DNA from: Dictyobacter vulcani | GTDB lineage: Bacteria; Chloroflexota; Ktedonobacteria; Ktedonobacterales; Ktedonobacteraceae | Length of the DNA: 64,000 nucleotides | Assembly: GCF_008974265.1 (NCBI RefSeq) | Contig: NZ_BKZW01000002.1 | Location: forward strand, 620,001-684,000 | Direction of reading: 5' to 3' | In this document: positions 1 to 8,189 of the stretch, piece by piece | Layout of the letters: every line of letters begins with the position of its first letter | Position numbering within the stretch: the first letter of the stretch is position 1 | The notes under the pieces: generated by a model | What the model was told of the DNA's origin: nothing | What the model saw: only the letters and a program-made list of their open reading frames with translations | The model's database searches: none | Translations under genes and position numbers: made by a program

Positions 1-1
1 T

Positions 2-325
2 CTTCTCCAACTGTCAAAAGCCATGTTTTACGCGATGGCTGGAGTTCAAGCGGTTGTAGGGGCACTCTCATCTGCCAATTGGTTTGTTCGCAATACGGCA
101 GAAGTTAGCTCTACCATTGCCTTGGCTGCCGCTGGTGGACCTGAAGCACAGATTGTTTCGCTTCTCATGTTAGTTGTGAAACCTATGGTAGGTCATCTTC
201 TAGATTTTGGCGGACATATACTTGAGGGTATGGCTGAGAGAGATTTTAATGAGGAAGCAAGACAACTAAATATGCCTTTGCGTGATTGGTGCAATCAGTA
301 CGGAGGCTGTCCAAAATATGTTTAG
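2..325 (+). CDS. C-terminal part of unrecognised protein, open at left edge
   Basis: The frame is open to the first base of the window, so the true start probably lies upstream; the first ATG is at 23 and has no visible ribosome binding site. About 107 residues are visible. The middle is hydrophobic and alanine/glycine-rich, and the tail is polar and ends with two cysteines in CNQYGGC. I do not recognise the family. It lies in an AT-rich island, 98 bases before a membrane-protein gene on the same strand and about 0.8 kb before an RHS-core fragment. It could therefore be the variable C-terminal tip of an RHS or similar polymorphic toxin, with the next gene as its partner. That is positional inference only. 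Confidence 0.4.
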   Translation, partial: LLQLSKAMFYAMAGVQAVVGALSSANWFVRNTAEVSSTIALAAAGGPEAQIVSLLMLVVKPMVGHLLDFGGHILEGMAERDFNEEARQLNMPLRDWCNQYGGCPKYV

Positions 326-423
326 TGATGCATTGTCTATGTAGTTTTGGTGTGTTGTTTATTCTGGCTCTACTGATAATACGTGGAGCCAGCCATTTGT
401 TAAAGAGGAAAGGGGAGTATGAT

Positions 424-1011
424 ATGGTACAAGAAAATCAGATGAGTCTTTGGCCAGAAGACGAACAAGCTATTATCGCATCTAACCTTGGGTCTCCTTT
501 TGCGGCCTATAGAATCAGTAGGAGATATATTCAATTATATTCTTGGGGCACCTACATTCTTATTTTTATGGCTGTCATTGCATTCATTCTTTTTTTTCTA
601 ATAATTTTTAAAGCATGGTATGAAGCATCTATGAAGGTCAACGAATATGAAGATATATATCTTCGCATATCTTCTGGTGTTACTAATTCAATTGTGACCT
701 TTGTGCCTGCTTCATTATTTGCTTGTTATTTTAGATTGGTATTTATCCCGCAACTCAAGTATAATCATATAGTTTTATGTGAAAGTGGATTAATCTATGC
801 AGAGAAAAAACTGAGAGCAAATAGCGTGCAAGCTATTCATTGGAGAGATATACAAGGAGTTGCTCAGCAGGGTAAGTATGGTAATGTTGTTCTTTCGTAT
901 ATGCAGGATAGCAACTTCGAAACACTTATTATTTCTGGCGCTTTCGAACAACTTGATGATCTGCTGGAGAATGTCAGCCAAAAAATGTTGGAGTATAAAG
1001 AAAGTAATTAA
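424..1011 (+). CDS. two-helix membrane protein, DUF6585-like
   Basis: Predicted 195-residue protein. The frame is open further upstream, but the ATG at 424 follows an AGGGGAG ribosome binding site and begins a plausible protein. Two hydrophobic segments lie at about residues 40-65 and 85-107. A soluble tail follows with the pattern CESGLIYAEKK ... IHWRDIQGV, which resembles the PH-like DUF6585/YcxB-type membrane proteins common in Ktedonobacteria. No catalytic residues are evident. Base composition is low in GC compared with the rest of the window. Because it directly follows the partial gene at the left edge, an immunity-like role is possible but unproven. The family assignment is from memory of pattern, so it is moderate. 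Confidence 0.6.
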   Translation: MVQENQMSLWPEDEQAIIASNLGSPFAAYRISRRYIQLYSWGTYILIFMAVIAFILFFLIIFKAWYEASMKVNEYEDIYLRISSGVTNSIVTFVPASLFACYFRLVFIPQLKYNHIVLCESGLIYAEKKLRANSVQAIHWRDIQGVAQQGKYGNVVLSYMQDSNFETLIISGAFEQLDDLLENVSQKMLEYKESN

Positions 1012-1139
1012 ATTCCAGACGTAGTTACTTCAGTCACAATGGTAACTGTTACAGGATCAGGCACCTACCTGTGGCAATGTCATCAACCTAAACACGACGA
1101 TTCTCACGACAACCCTGATAGTTAAGCACTCTAGTTACA

Positions 1140-1469
1140 ATGACCTGCCGTAACGTGGACACCACCACGGCTCACGCCTGCGATGGCTCCCAGACGGGTG
1201 CGCAGCTGACCTACGACAACGAAGGTCGGCTGGAAACCTGGACGGCACCCAGTGGCACGACGGCCAGCGATCAGTATCTCTATGATAACAGTGGTCAGCG
1301 CGTCTTCCAGCACTCCAGTTCCACGCTGGCAGGCACCACCTCCAACACCGATACCATTACCTTTGATGGGGTTACTGATGTCACCACCACCAATGGGGTC
1401 ACCTCGACCACCAAATACTACAGCGTGGGTGGACAACGGGTAGCCATGAAGAAGGATGGCGTGTTATGA
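1140..1469 (+). pseudogene. RHS/YD-repeat core fragment
   Basis: About 109 codons read as RHS-core sequence: LTYDNEGRLETW, then DQYLYDNSGQRV, then TKYYSVGGQRVAMKKDGVL. These are typical YD repeats of polymorphic-toxin RHS proteins. The frame ends at GVL followed by TGA, exactly where intact RHS proteins usually continue into the SDHLGS-type core motif, and nothing RHS-like precedes it within the window. It is a displaced piece of about 330 bases, not a functional gene. GC content is much higher than in the flanking sequence, which is consistent with recombination of an RHS cassette into an AT-rich site. Tip-displacement is known for RHS loci; its operation here is inferred. Confidence 0.7.
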
Positions 1470-1639
1470 ATTTAATCACATACACAAAATACTTGATAGA
1501 ATCGTTCGTGATCACTCATACACTTTTTTCGCTTTCTATAGTTGTTCTATGTTTGACTTTCTTTTTGCCTGCCAGTATACTCATTTCTAATGACGCAGCA
1601 GAAAGAGGAACGATAAAAGATGGAAATGTATACCAGTAA
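1466..1639 (+). CDS. small single-helix membrane ORF overlapping RHS stop
   Basis: An ATG at 1466 overlaps the stop of the RHS fragment in an ATGA arrangement, which is typical of translational coupling. It encodes 57 residues: a short polar start, a hydrophobic helix at about residues 20-42 and a charged tail ending NVYQ. It falls below the usual length cut-off for gene calling. No family is recognised. It could be the immunity or leftover tip product of a displaced RHS cassette, or simply the AT-rich sequence fused behind the RHS remnant. No independent ribosome binding site is visible, so expression would depend on the broken RHS frame. Confidence 0.3.
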   Translation: MNLITYTKYLIESFVITHTLFSLSIVVLCLTFFLPASILISNDAAERGTIKDGNVYQ

Positions 1640-1958
1640 TAGTATTGGCGATTTTCTCTCTATTGTTCTACCTCTTCTCTTTCGTTTCCTCAGGCATATC
1701 TCTGCCCCACTGTGTACGCCTGGTTGTCTCCCTTCTTATTCCTGCCTTCCTCTTGTAACAGTCACGCCAGATTGATAGAGGCCGTATTCCATTCCTACTG
1801 AAAAACGCTGCTTGAGCATAGTGCGTAATGCCTGTGTCTGTTTTGCCATATGTGTGTATAACGGAGAGCAGCTTTAGTAGCAATTCTTTACTCCTACATT
1901 CCCACACTATTGCTTATCTATAGCCATAGTGTCTTTGCCTATAGAATGGATATACCGT
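1640..1958. other. intergenic, no supported gene
   Basis: Between the RHS island and the MFS gene. A minus-strand frame at 1736-1849 (37 codons, beginning MAKQTQALRTMLKQ) has protein-like composition but no ribosome binding site and no recognised relative. A longer minus-strand frame overlaps it and looks like chance. This may hold a gene relic. Confidence 0.4.
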
Positions 1959-3205
1959 ATGTCTATGCGCTTTGCAGGCCTCTGGCGTCAGCGCGATTTT
2001 TTGAAGTTCTGGTTGGGGGAGAGCGTCTCCCTCTTTGGCAGTCAGGTTTCGCGACTCGCGCTCCAACTTACTGCTATCTATACGCTGCACGCGAACGCTG
2101 CTCAAATCGGATGGTTGGGGCCGCAGAATATGCCCCCCTGTTGCTGTTGAGTCTGTTTGCTGGTGTGTGGGTTGATCGTATGCCACGTCGGCGGTTGTTA
2201 CTTGCCTCCGATGTGGGACAGGCTGTGCTGATCGGCTCTATCCCGATCCTCTTTTTACAGGGACTGTTGCACATTGAGTATCTCTATGGAGTCGCCTTCC
2301 TCGCTGGCTGTTTCGCGGTCATCTTTGGGATTGCCTATCAAGCCTATCTACCTGAACTGGTTTCGACTGAACATCTCGTAGAAGGCAATAGCAAACTGGC
2401 GGCCAGTGAGGCCATAGCAGAGGTCGCGGGACCATCCATAGCGGGGATCATCCTGCAGATCCTGTCAGCGCCGCTCGCTCTTTTTGTGGATGCGGCTTCA
2501 TTTCTCGTTTCTGCCATCTGCCTGACATGGATTGGCAAGCGACCAGATCCTCCGGTCATCCGCCAGCAGCAGTCCTCTCCATCCATCTGGAAACAGATTT
2601 TTGAAGGTTTGCAGAGGATTAGCCAGCATCCTCAGCTACGAGCGATTGCTGGCTGCTCCAGCACGCTCAATTTCTGCGAGACGGCCATCCTCACCGTGTA
2701 TACGCTCTACGTGATCAACGAATTGCACCTTTCGGCTGTGCTGCTCGGCCTCGTGCTTGGCATTGGCAGTATAGGCGGCTTAGCAGGAGCGTTACTGGCC
2801 GACCGATGTACTCGCCGCTATGGATTGGGTCCGGTACTGCTCATGTCCATCTTACTCTCAGGTGTGGGGACCGTCCTGGCACCGCTGGCCCACGGTCCCC
2901 TGTTTATCACGGTCCCTCTGCTGATAGCCGGACGCTTCATGATAGGGTTCGCCACCAGCATCTATAACATCAACCAGATCAGTCTGCGGCAGATCACAAC
3001 GCCGCAATCCCTGCAAGGGCGCGTCAATGCCACCATCCGCTTCCTGGCTGGCGGCTCAGTCCCTCTGGGCGCACTCGTTGGAGGAGCATCAGGGATGGTG
3101 ATCGGAGCGCGGGCGACCATCTTGCTCGGCGCGATTGGTATTACCCTCTCATTTTGCTGGCTTTTCTTCTCACCCGTACGCCACTTACGCAAAAGCCTGC
3201 GCTAG
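1959..3205 (+). pseudogene. MFS exporter, single frameshift
   Basis: Major facilitator superfamily drug-exporter-like protein of about 415 residues if repaired. The N-terminal part (LWRQRDFLKFWLGES, then SRLALQLTAIY) is read in one frame. The rest (AEYAPLLLLSLFAGVWVDR ... QISLRQITTPQSLQGRVNA) is read in another. The change of frame falls at a run of four G at 2117-2120; adding one G restores continuous MFS sequence. The C-terminal half retains the usual helices and the LQGRVNA-type loop, so decay is otherwise minimal. Start is uncertain: ATG at 1959 gives MSMRFAGLW, while a GTG at 1929 is also in frame. It is either a recently inactivated gene or an intact gene with a sequencing error. It would act in the cytoplasmic membrane; its substrate is unknown. 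Confidence 0.75.
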
Positions 3206-3723
3206 CCAGCATATATCTGCTCTGGTGATACCATAGCGACCTTTGTGTGCGATCATCCAGTGCGCTTGTACCCTGAGACAGAATCTACGAGGGTGCCTGC
3301 CGGTACGTGGAGAGGTCGCAGCGACGAGCGCTGCCGGTACAACTGGTCTCCGGTATCTCGACCAGGATGCGCTTAACCGAAAAATCTCAGCGATATGCTC
3401 ATTGTTAGTCGCAATTTTTCCTCTACTGCGGGCCAGGCTTCTTGTAAAACTCTCAAGTATGAAGTTGAGGCTTTTTGCGCTACACGATTCCGTCCTATCA
3501 CAGGAATCCAGGTATATTGAGCGTGCTATGATCCATGTATGTTCAGACACGCTCTCCTGATGCTCTTTCTACCCTCTATTATTGCATCTGTGTTATACAG
3601 TAGAGACGTGATCCAGAAAAAACCTGGCCAGCCTGGATCGGAAATGCATGCATGCAGCCTCCTGAGCAGGAGCAGATTTCTCATTGGATAAATGTTACAG
3701 TGAAAATAATGGAGGGTAGACCA
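3206..3723. other. intergenic with hairpins upstream of esterase
   Basis: No convincing gene. The stretch holds the short repeat described separately at 3298-3340. Near the downstream gene it has an inverted repeat GATCCAG/CTGGATC (3610-3616 and 3633-3639) and a small hairpin CTCCT-GAGC-AGGAG just after 3655, both between the likely promoter and the esterase start. Longer frames on both strands here have no protein-like features. Confidence 0.4.
3298..3340. repeat. short dispersed repeat (GTACGTGGAGAGGT family)
   Basis: The block contains GCCGGTACGTGGAGAGGT, then GTCGCAGCGAC (a mini-hairpin), then CGCTGCCGGTAC, so the GCCGGTAC motif occurs at both ends. The GTACGTGGAGAGGT and GCCGGTAC motifs recur at 29381-29423, in the long palindromic element at 25169-25561 and, degenerate, in the one at 54114-54260. 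It is likely a small derivative of the same repeat family. Confidence 0.5.
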
Positions 3724-5025
3724 ATGACACACGCAGCAGGAGCAGATGTGACCCTTGATGACTGGATTGCACATGAGGCGATCCCATGCTCGCTCGCTTC
3801 TCGCCCGGATTTTAATGCGGCTGTTGATACGGTAATTGCTTCACTTGACGATGCGGTAGAATTGCTTGGCTTTGGAGAAGCACTCCATGGAGGAGAAGAA
3901 CTGCTTGTCCTGCGCAACCAACTCTTCCAACGCCTGGTAGAAGCCTATGGCTACAGCGCCATTGCTATTGAGAGCAATTTTCCTCGGGGAATCATCATCA
4001 ACGAATACGTGCTTGGCCGTGGTCCGGCATCCTATGAGGCGGTGCAGGATACTGGATTTAGCCATGGTTTCGGAAAGTTCGCAGCGAATCGAGAACTTGT
4101 CGAGTGGATGAGGCACTACAATGCTGATCCAGCGCACCAGATGAAACTCCATTTCTATGGTTTCGATAGCCCGACCGATGTGCCCAGCACAGATAGTCCC
4201 CGCCAGATACTTCACGTTGCGCTTGATTATCTCAACTTAGTTGATGAGGCCCTCGGCCAGGAGTATCAAAATCGCATCGACCCACTGCTAGGACAGGACT
4301 CTGCCTGGGAGAATCCGGCTGCCATGCTCGACCCGACGCAAGCGATAGGTCGATCACCGGAGGCAACCGCACTGCGGATCGAGACAGAGGAGCTGATTTC
4401 AGAGCTGTGCGTGCGTCGTCCTGAATTGGTCGCGAAGAGCGACGAGAGCCGCTATCTGGAAGCCGTCCACTATGCTGTGATGGCTCGGCAGCTCCTGAAC
4501 TTTCATGCTAAGCTCGCGCAAACGTCCGAGAAACGCCAGGCCCGCCTGCTCGGCATACGTGCCGCCATGATGGCAGAGAATCTGGCATATATCGTCTCCC
4601 GTGAACAGGGGCGAGGCAACGTCCTGGTTTTTGCCCACAATAGCCATCTCAAGCGTGGAAAGGTGCAATGGCAATGGGGGAATGAGGCAGTGATCTGGTG
4701 GCCCGTTGGCGCTCATCTTCATGAAATGTTCGGTCGCCGCTATGTTGTCATCGGCTCAGCCGTAGGCGAATCGGCTGCCAATGGGATCGGCCAGCCAGAA
4801 GCCGGTATGCTTGAGGCGCGGCTGACATCCGCTCCTGGACCGGCGCGGTTCATTCCCACCCATCAAGGGCAAGGGCTTCCTGTAGAGGAAATTGTAGCAC
4901 TTCCGCTTCGCTCTGGCAGTCAAAAGAACGGGAGTTATGAACCACTCAGCGCCCAAAGCTTCACCGATTTCGATTGGTTAGCTGTCCTGGATACGACGGC
5001 CTACAACGGGTGGGGCCATTTCTAG
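3724..5025 (+). CDS. erythromycin esterase family protein
   Basis: Predicted 433-residue cytosolic enzyme of the erythromycin-esterase superfamily (EreA/EreB and relatives), whose best-known members hydrolyse the macrolide lactone ring. The start is the ATG at 3724, with GGAGGG about 10 bases upstream; the frame extends to 3652 but without a binding site. Family features seen: GFGEALHGGEELLVLRNQLF near residue 50, matching the family GEaxHG motif with its essential Glu and His; AIAIESNF about 35 residues on; FYGFDSP near residue 140; and VFAHNSHLKRG near residue 305, matching the later conserved His motif. Length is normal. Most environmental members have no tested macrolide activity, so the substrate is unknown. 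Downstream on the same strand is a DinB-fold protein after 150 bases. Confidence 0.85.
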   Translation: MTHAAGADVTLDDWIAHEAIPCSLASRPDFNAAVDTVIASLDDAVELLGFGEALHGGEELLVLRNQLFQRLVEAYGYSAIAIESNFPRGIIINEYVLGRGPASYEAVQDTGFSHGFGKFAANRELVEWMRHYNADPAHQMKLHFYGFDSPTDVPSTDSPRQILHVALDYLNLVDEALGQEYQNRIDPLLGQDSAWENPAAMLDPTQAIGRSPEATALRIETEELISELCVRRPELVAKSDESRYLEAVHYAVMARQLLNFHAKLAQTSEKRQARLLGIRAAMMAENLAYIVSREQGRGNVLVFAHNSHLKRGKVQWQWGNEAVIWWPVGAHLHEMFGRRYVVIGSAVGESAANGIGQPEAGMLEARLTSAPGPARFIPTHQGQGLPVEEIVALPLRSGSQKNGSYEPLSAQSFTDFDWLAVLDTTAYNGWGHF

Positions 5026-5175
5026 AAGACTGGAGCGCACGTTCCGAGCAATAACGTCCTCTGATGTGAGCTCATCAAAATATCCCAGTTTGTGGTAGAA
5101 CCTCTGCAATGCGGACTCAATTTGACCGCTTTTGGTGGTAATCTGTGATAAAAGTAGTGAAAAGGAGCGAAAAAT

Positions 5176-5700
5176 ATGAGTGAAACAAGCGAAACTCTGG
5201 CGTTCTTTATCCAGGGCTGGCAACACTACCAGGAGCAGCTGTGTAAAGCCCTCGCCCCACTCTCAGCGGAGCAACTTGCGCTGCGTGCTGCGCCCAACCT
5301 GCGTTCAATTGGTGAACTGGCGGGCCACATCATCGCCGTGCGGGTAGGGTGGTTCTATTATAACCTGGAAGAGGGCGATGAGAAATTCGCTGCATTTAAC
5401 ACATGGGCCGAACCTGGCAGTCCGCCGCGCTCCGGCAGTGAACTGGTAAGCGGGTTGGAGCAAACCTGGCAGGTCATGCAGGAGGTATTGGAACGTTATA
5501 CCCTCGCAGATTTGCAATCGACGGTCCAGGATGAGTGGAAAGGCCAGATATACACCCTTACTCGTGGCTGGGTCATCTGGCACGTGATGGAGCATGACCT
5601 CCATCACGGCGGCGAGCTTGCCTACTCCCTTGGCATGCACGGTCTCGCCGCTATAGAGGATGGAGGCATGAGGGATCCCGCTGCGCAGCCATCCCTCTAA
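5176..5700 (+). CDS. DinB/YfiT-fold metal-dependent protein
   Basis: Predicted 174-residue four-helix-bundle protein of the DinB-like superfamily. The three expected metal-binding histidines are visible: one in the segment IGELAGHIIAVR near residue 52 and two in the C-terminal motif HVMEHDLHHGGEL. The start follows AAAGGAG with good spacing. Members act as thiol-dependent transferases or damage-inducible detoxification proteins, but most are uncharacterised, so only fold and metal site are supported. It lies downstream of the esterase gene with a 150-base gap that could contain its own promoter. It converges with the secreted protein gene on the other strand. Confidence 0.85.
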   Translation: MSETSETLAFFIQGWQHYQEQLCKALAPLSAEQLALRAAPNLRSIGELAGHIIAVRVGWFYYNLEEGDEKFAAFNTWAEPGSPPRSGSELVSGLEQTWQVMQEVLERYTLADLQSTVQDEWKGQIYTLTRGWVIWHVMEHDLHHGGELAYSLGMHGLAAIEDGGMRDPAAQPSL

Positions 5701-5795
5701 AGGAAATCACGTTAAACCAGGCGATCTCCTTCGGGGCGAGGTGTGTGGAATGCGAGGCAATCGGCTGCGAGGGCCGAATCTACGGAGGTGAGAAA

Positions 5796-5825
5796 CAGGC
5801 CGTTTTTCGTATGAAAAACGGCCTG
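5796..5825. terminator. perfect hairpin between convergent genes
   Basis: Thirteen-base arms (CAGGCCGTTTTTC and its complement) around the loop GTAT. It lies between the end of the DinB gene and the end of the convergent secreted-protein gene, so it could serve both strands. There is no clear T-run after the stem, but the stem itself contains five T. A loosely similar imperfect hairpin lies at 7782-7822. Confidence 0.55.
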
Positions 5826-5931
5826 CATAAGCTTCCAGGTAAGGAAGGTGACAACATACGACATACAGTGAGAAGAAACGACGATCCCAAATACTCTCAT
5901 TGACACCCTTTAAATATCGTCAAGTCAGTTG

Positions 5932-7560
5932 TTACCAGATTGGAACCGAAGATTGAAGCTCGTCAGTGTCTATATTGACTGAGCCGCTACCTTGTAACCC
6001 ATACTGCCAGATTCTTGTATGGCCGCCAATATCCTGGCCGTTACAGAGCAGTCCTGCCGGTGCGAATGCTGGTGCGCTGGATGCTGGTGTTCGGCCGGGT
6101 GATGGCTCGCTGGCATACAGAATCGCATTGGCGACTGCCGCATCACTCCCAATGGCTGAACAGAATGCACCATTAAATTGGCTACTACCGGGGTACGGAT
6201 TCTCATAATATCCAACGGTATAGCCCGCTGCAGCGATCGTATCATTCCAACCCCGAATATAGCCCGAGTCCACACTCGCATTGGACTCGATATCAACCAC
6301 GAGAATGGTTCCTTTCGGGATACCCAGCGAACTGGCTTTCCCGAGAGCATCATTAGCGCGGGAGACGCCTGTGCTAAAGGTTGTATCTCCGCCAAAGTCC
6401 GAGAGAATGGGCAGAATGTGAATGCCCCGGCTATGGATATACGAGGCTTCGGAAGCACCCAGTGGAGTAAATGAACGCGCATCGATGTAGCGCCCGATAA
6501 ACTGAGGGGTTCCGTAATTGCTCGCGACTGAACTGAGGAACGATGAGTTGACAATGCTCACGGTATCCACACCCCAGAGAACCTGGCCAGGTGGTGGTGG
6601 CGGTGGTGGTGGTGGCGAACCAACCGAGCTAACCAGGCTACTCCAGACTTGCTGCCCGGCAATGCCATCTGCACTGAATCCCTGGCTGCTCTCATAGCTC
6701 TTGACGGCTGTCGTGGTAGCCGGACCAAAGCTACCATCCACCGTCAGAGCGGCTCCATGCGCATTCAATTGGCGTTGTAGTGCCTTGACCGCTGAACCGC
6801 TGCTGCCCTGGCTGGTCGTAATAATTAAGACTGGCCACGTTTGCGCTCCCACAACTCCATCGGCCGAAAGACCATTGGCGGATTGAAAGGTTTTCACGGT
6901 TGATGTCGTTTGCGAGCCGAAGCTACCGTCAACGGATAGCGAGTACCCATGAGCCTGGAGCATCAGCTGGATAGAAAATACATTTTCCCCGGAGGCCCCG
7001 GCACCGACATCGGGCCAGCTATACGCCTGCGCACCCTTCACCCCAACCATCGCGGCATTCCAGGTTTGCTGTCCGGCGATGCCATCCGCGCCGAGACCAT
7101 GGCTACTCTGAATGCTCTTGACGGCGGCTGCGGTAGACGGACCAAAGTTGCCATCCACGGCCAGAGAGGCTCCATGTGCGTTCAACTGGCGTTGTAGCGC
7201 CTTGACCGCTGCTCCGCTGCTCCCCTGACTGGTCGTAATAAGTAAGATCGGCCACGTCTGCGGTCCCACAACCCCGTCGGCTGGGAGGCCATGGGCGGAT
7301 TGGAAGGAGACGACGGCACCGGTAGTTTGCGGTCCATCGAAGCCATCGATGGACAACGAGTACCCATGAGCCTGGAGCATTAGTTGGACAGAAAATACAT
7401 TTTCGCCCCTGCTGCCTGGACCAACCAACGGCCAGGAAGACGCAGTAGCTGCGTGAGAGGGGGCAACGGACGCAAAGAAAGTGGAACCGACTGCTATGCT
7501 TAACACGAGAGCGAGAAGCAGTCTTTGAAAGAGGATGTGAAATCCCTTTCTGCTATCCAT
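5932..7560 (-). CDS. secreted peptidoglycan-binding x4 / DUF1906 protein
   Basis: Predicted 542-residue exported protein. A signal peptide covers about residues 1-38 (cleavage near SHAA). Four PG_binding_1 modules follow as two tandem pairs (about 43-177 and 182-318). Each pair reads ENVFS(V/I)QLMLQAHGYSL ... DGVVG(P/A)QTWP then VKALQRQLNAHGA ... ADGIAGQQ. A proline run of about nine residues links to a C-terminal GH25-like DUF1906 domain (about 330-542) with WGVDTVSIV, FIGRYI, ILVVDIESN and RIWQYG. DUF1906 proteins are cell-wall-associated glycoside-hydrolase-like proteins. The likely role is wall binding or remodelling outside the cell. The two pairs are strongly alike, indicating an internal duplication. 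The start has AAGGAG nine bases upstream. It is a single-gene unit. Confidence 0.88.
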   Translation of the reverse strand: MDSRKGFHILFQRLLLALVLSIAVGSTFFASVAPSHAATASSWPLVGPGSRGENVFSVQLMLQAHGYSLSIDGFDGPQTTGAVVSFQSAHGLPADGVVGPQTWPILLITTSQGSSGAAVKALQRQLNAHGASLAVDGNFGPSTAAAVKSIQSSHGLGADGIAGQQTWNAAMVGVKGAQAYSWPDVGAGASGENVFSIQLMLQAHGYSLSVDGSFGSQTTSTVKTFQSANGLSADGVVGAQTWPVLIITTSQGSSGSAVKALQRQLNAHGAALTVDGSFGPATTTAVKSYESSQGFSADGIAGQQVWSSLVSSVGSPPPPPPPPPGQVLWGVDTVSIVNSSFLSSVASNYGTPQFIGRYIDARSFTPLGASEASYIHSRGIHILPILSDFGGDTTFSTGVSRANDALGKASSLGIPKGTILVVDIESNASVDSGYIRGWNDTIAAAGYTVGYYENPYPGSSQFNGAFCSAIGSDAAVANAILYASEPSPGRTPASSAPAFAPAGLLCNGQDIGGHTRIWQYGLQGSGSVNIDTDELQSSVPIW

Positions 7561-8189
7561 GCATTGGACTCCTTTTTGTTCCGAATGGAGGCGGATGAGA
7601 GTCGGATCGTCGTTTTTCGTTTCTTCTCTGACATCACACCAGCAGAGACTTTCTTTTACATCCCAGAGAGAAAGCCTCTGCTGATATTATAACACGCGTA
7701 GATATCTAATGAGTAGGAATGAAACGCGAAGATTGAAATTATGGCCATATTTGTTGATCTACGACACAGACGACGCATGCGCCAGCTTGCCATTTTTCGC
7801 ACGAAAAGCGACTGAAAGCTGGAGAATAGTACTAATGGCGAGGTCTAACTGACAAAATATGAATACGTGGAAGTCCTGATAAATACGGTGCAGATAGAGC
7901 AGGTTTTTGGATTGGGAGTGGATCTGTCTTAAAAGTGTGAGGTGCTGGTGTGCAGCGAGTTATCGACAACCCGCTGCACACCAGCGACATTACTGAACGA
8001 GCGAGACCGAGAAATTAAAGGTTGTACCTGAGTTGCGCTGGCATATGTATTGAGGAGACATTGGCTTTGATGCCATGATTGCCATGAGATCTGGCCTGGA
8101 GTCGTATGTGTATCTGCTGGAGCATGGACTGATCGTGTGTATCACGACCAGTCCCGTGCGCGGAGATTTGCTGGGGAACGTTTGCCTGT
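7561..8189. other. intergenic with two hairpins
   Basis: No gene is supported in these 630 bases. There is an imperfect hairpin at 7782-7822 (CCAGCTT...AAGCTGG around TTTTCG/CGAAAA). There is also a perfect 14-base stem at 7944-7957/7972-7985 (GCTGGTGTGCAGCG). The second may end transcription of the P450 gene that reads leftwards from 9407, although it is about 200 bases beyond the stop. Confidence 0.45.

Noticed and set aside
1668..1907. 79-codon minus-strand frame left of the MFS gene
   Set aside because: No ribosome binding site, no recognised pattern, and a second overlapping frame looks equally plausible.
3185..3550. Long overlapping frames on both strands in the spacer before the esterase gene
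   Set aside because: They cross the dispersed repeat, have no binding site and show no protein pattern.
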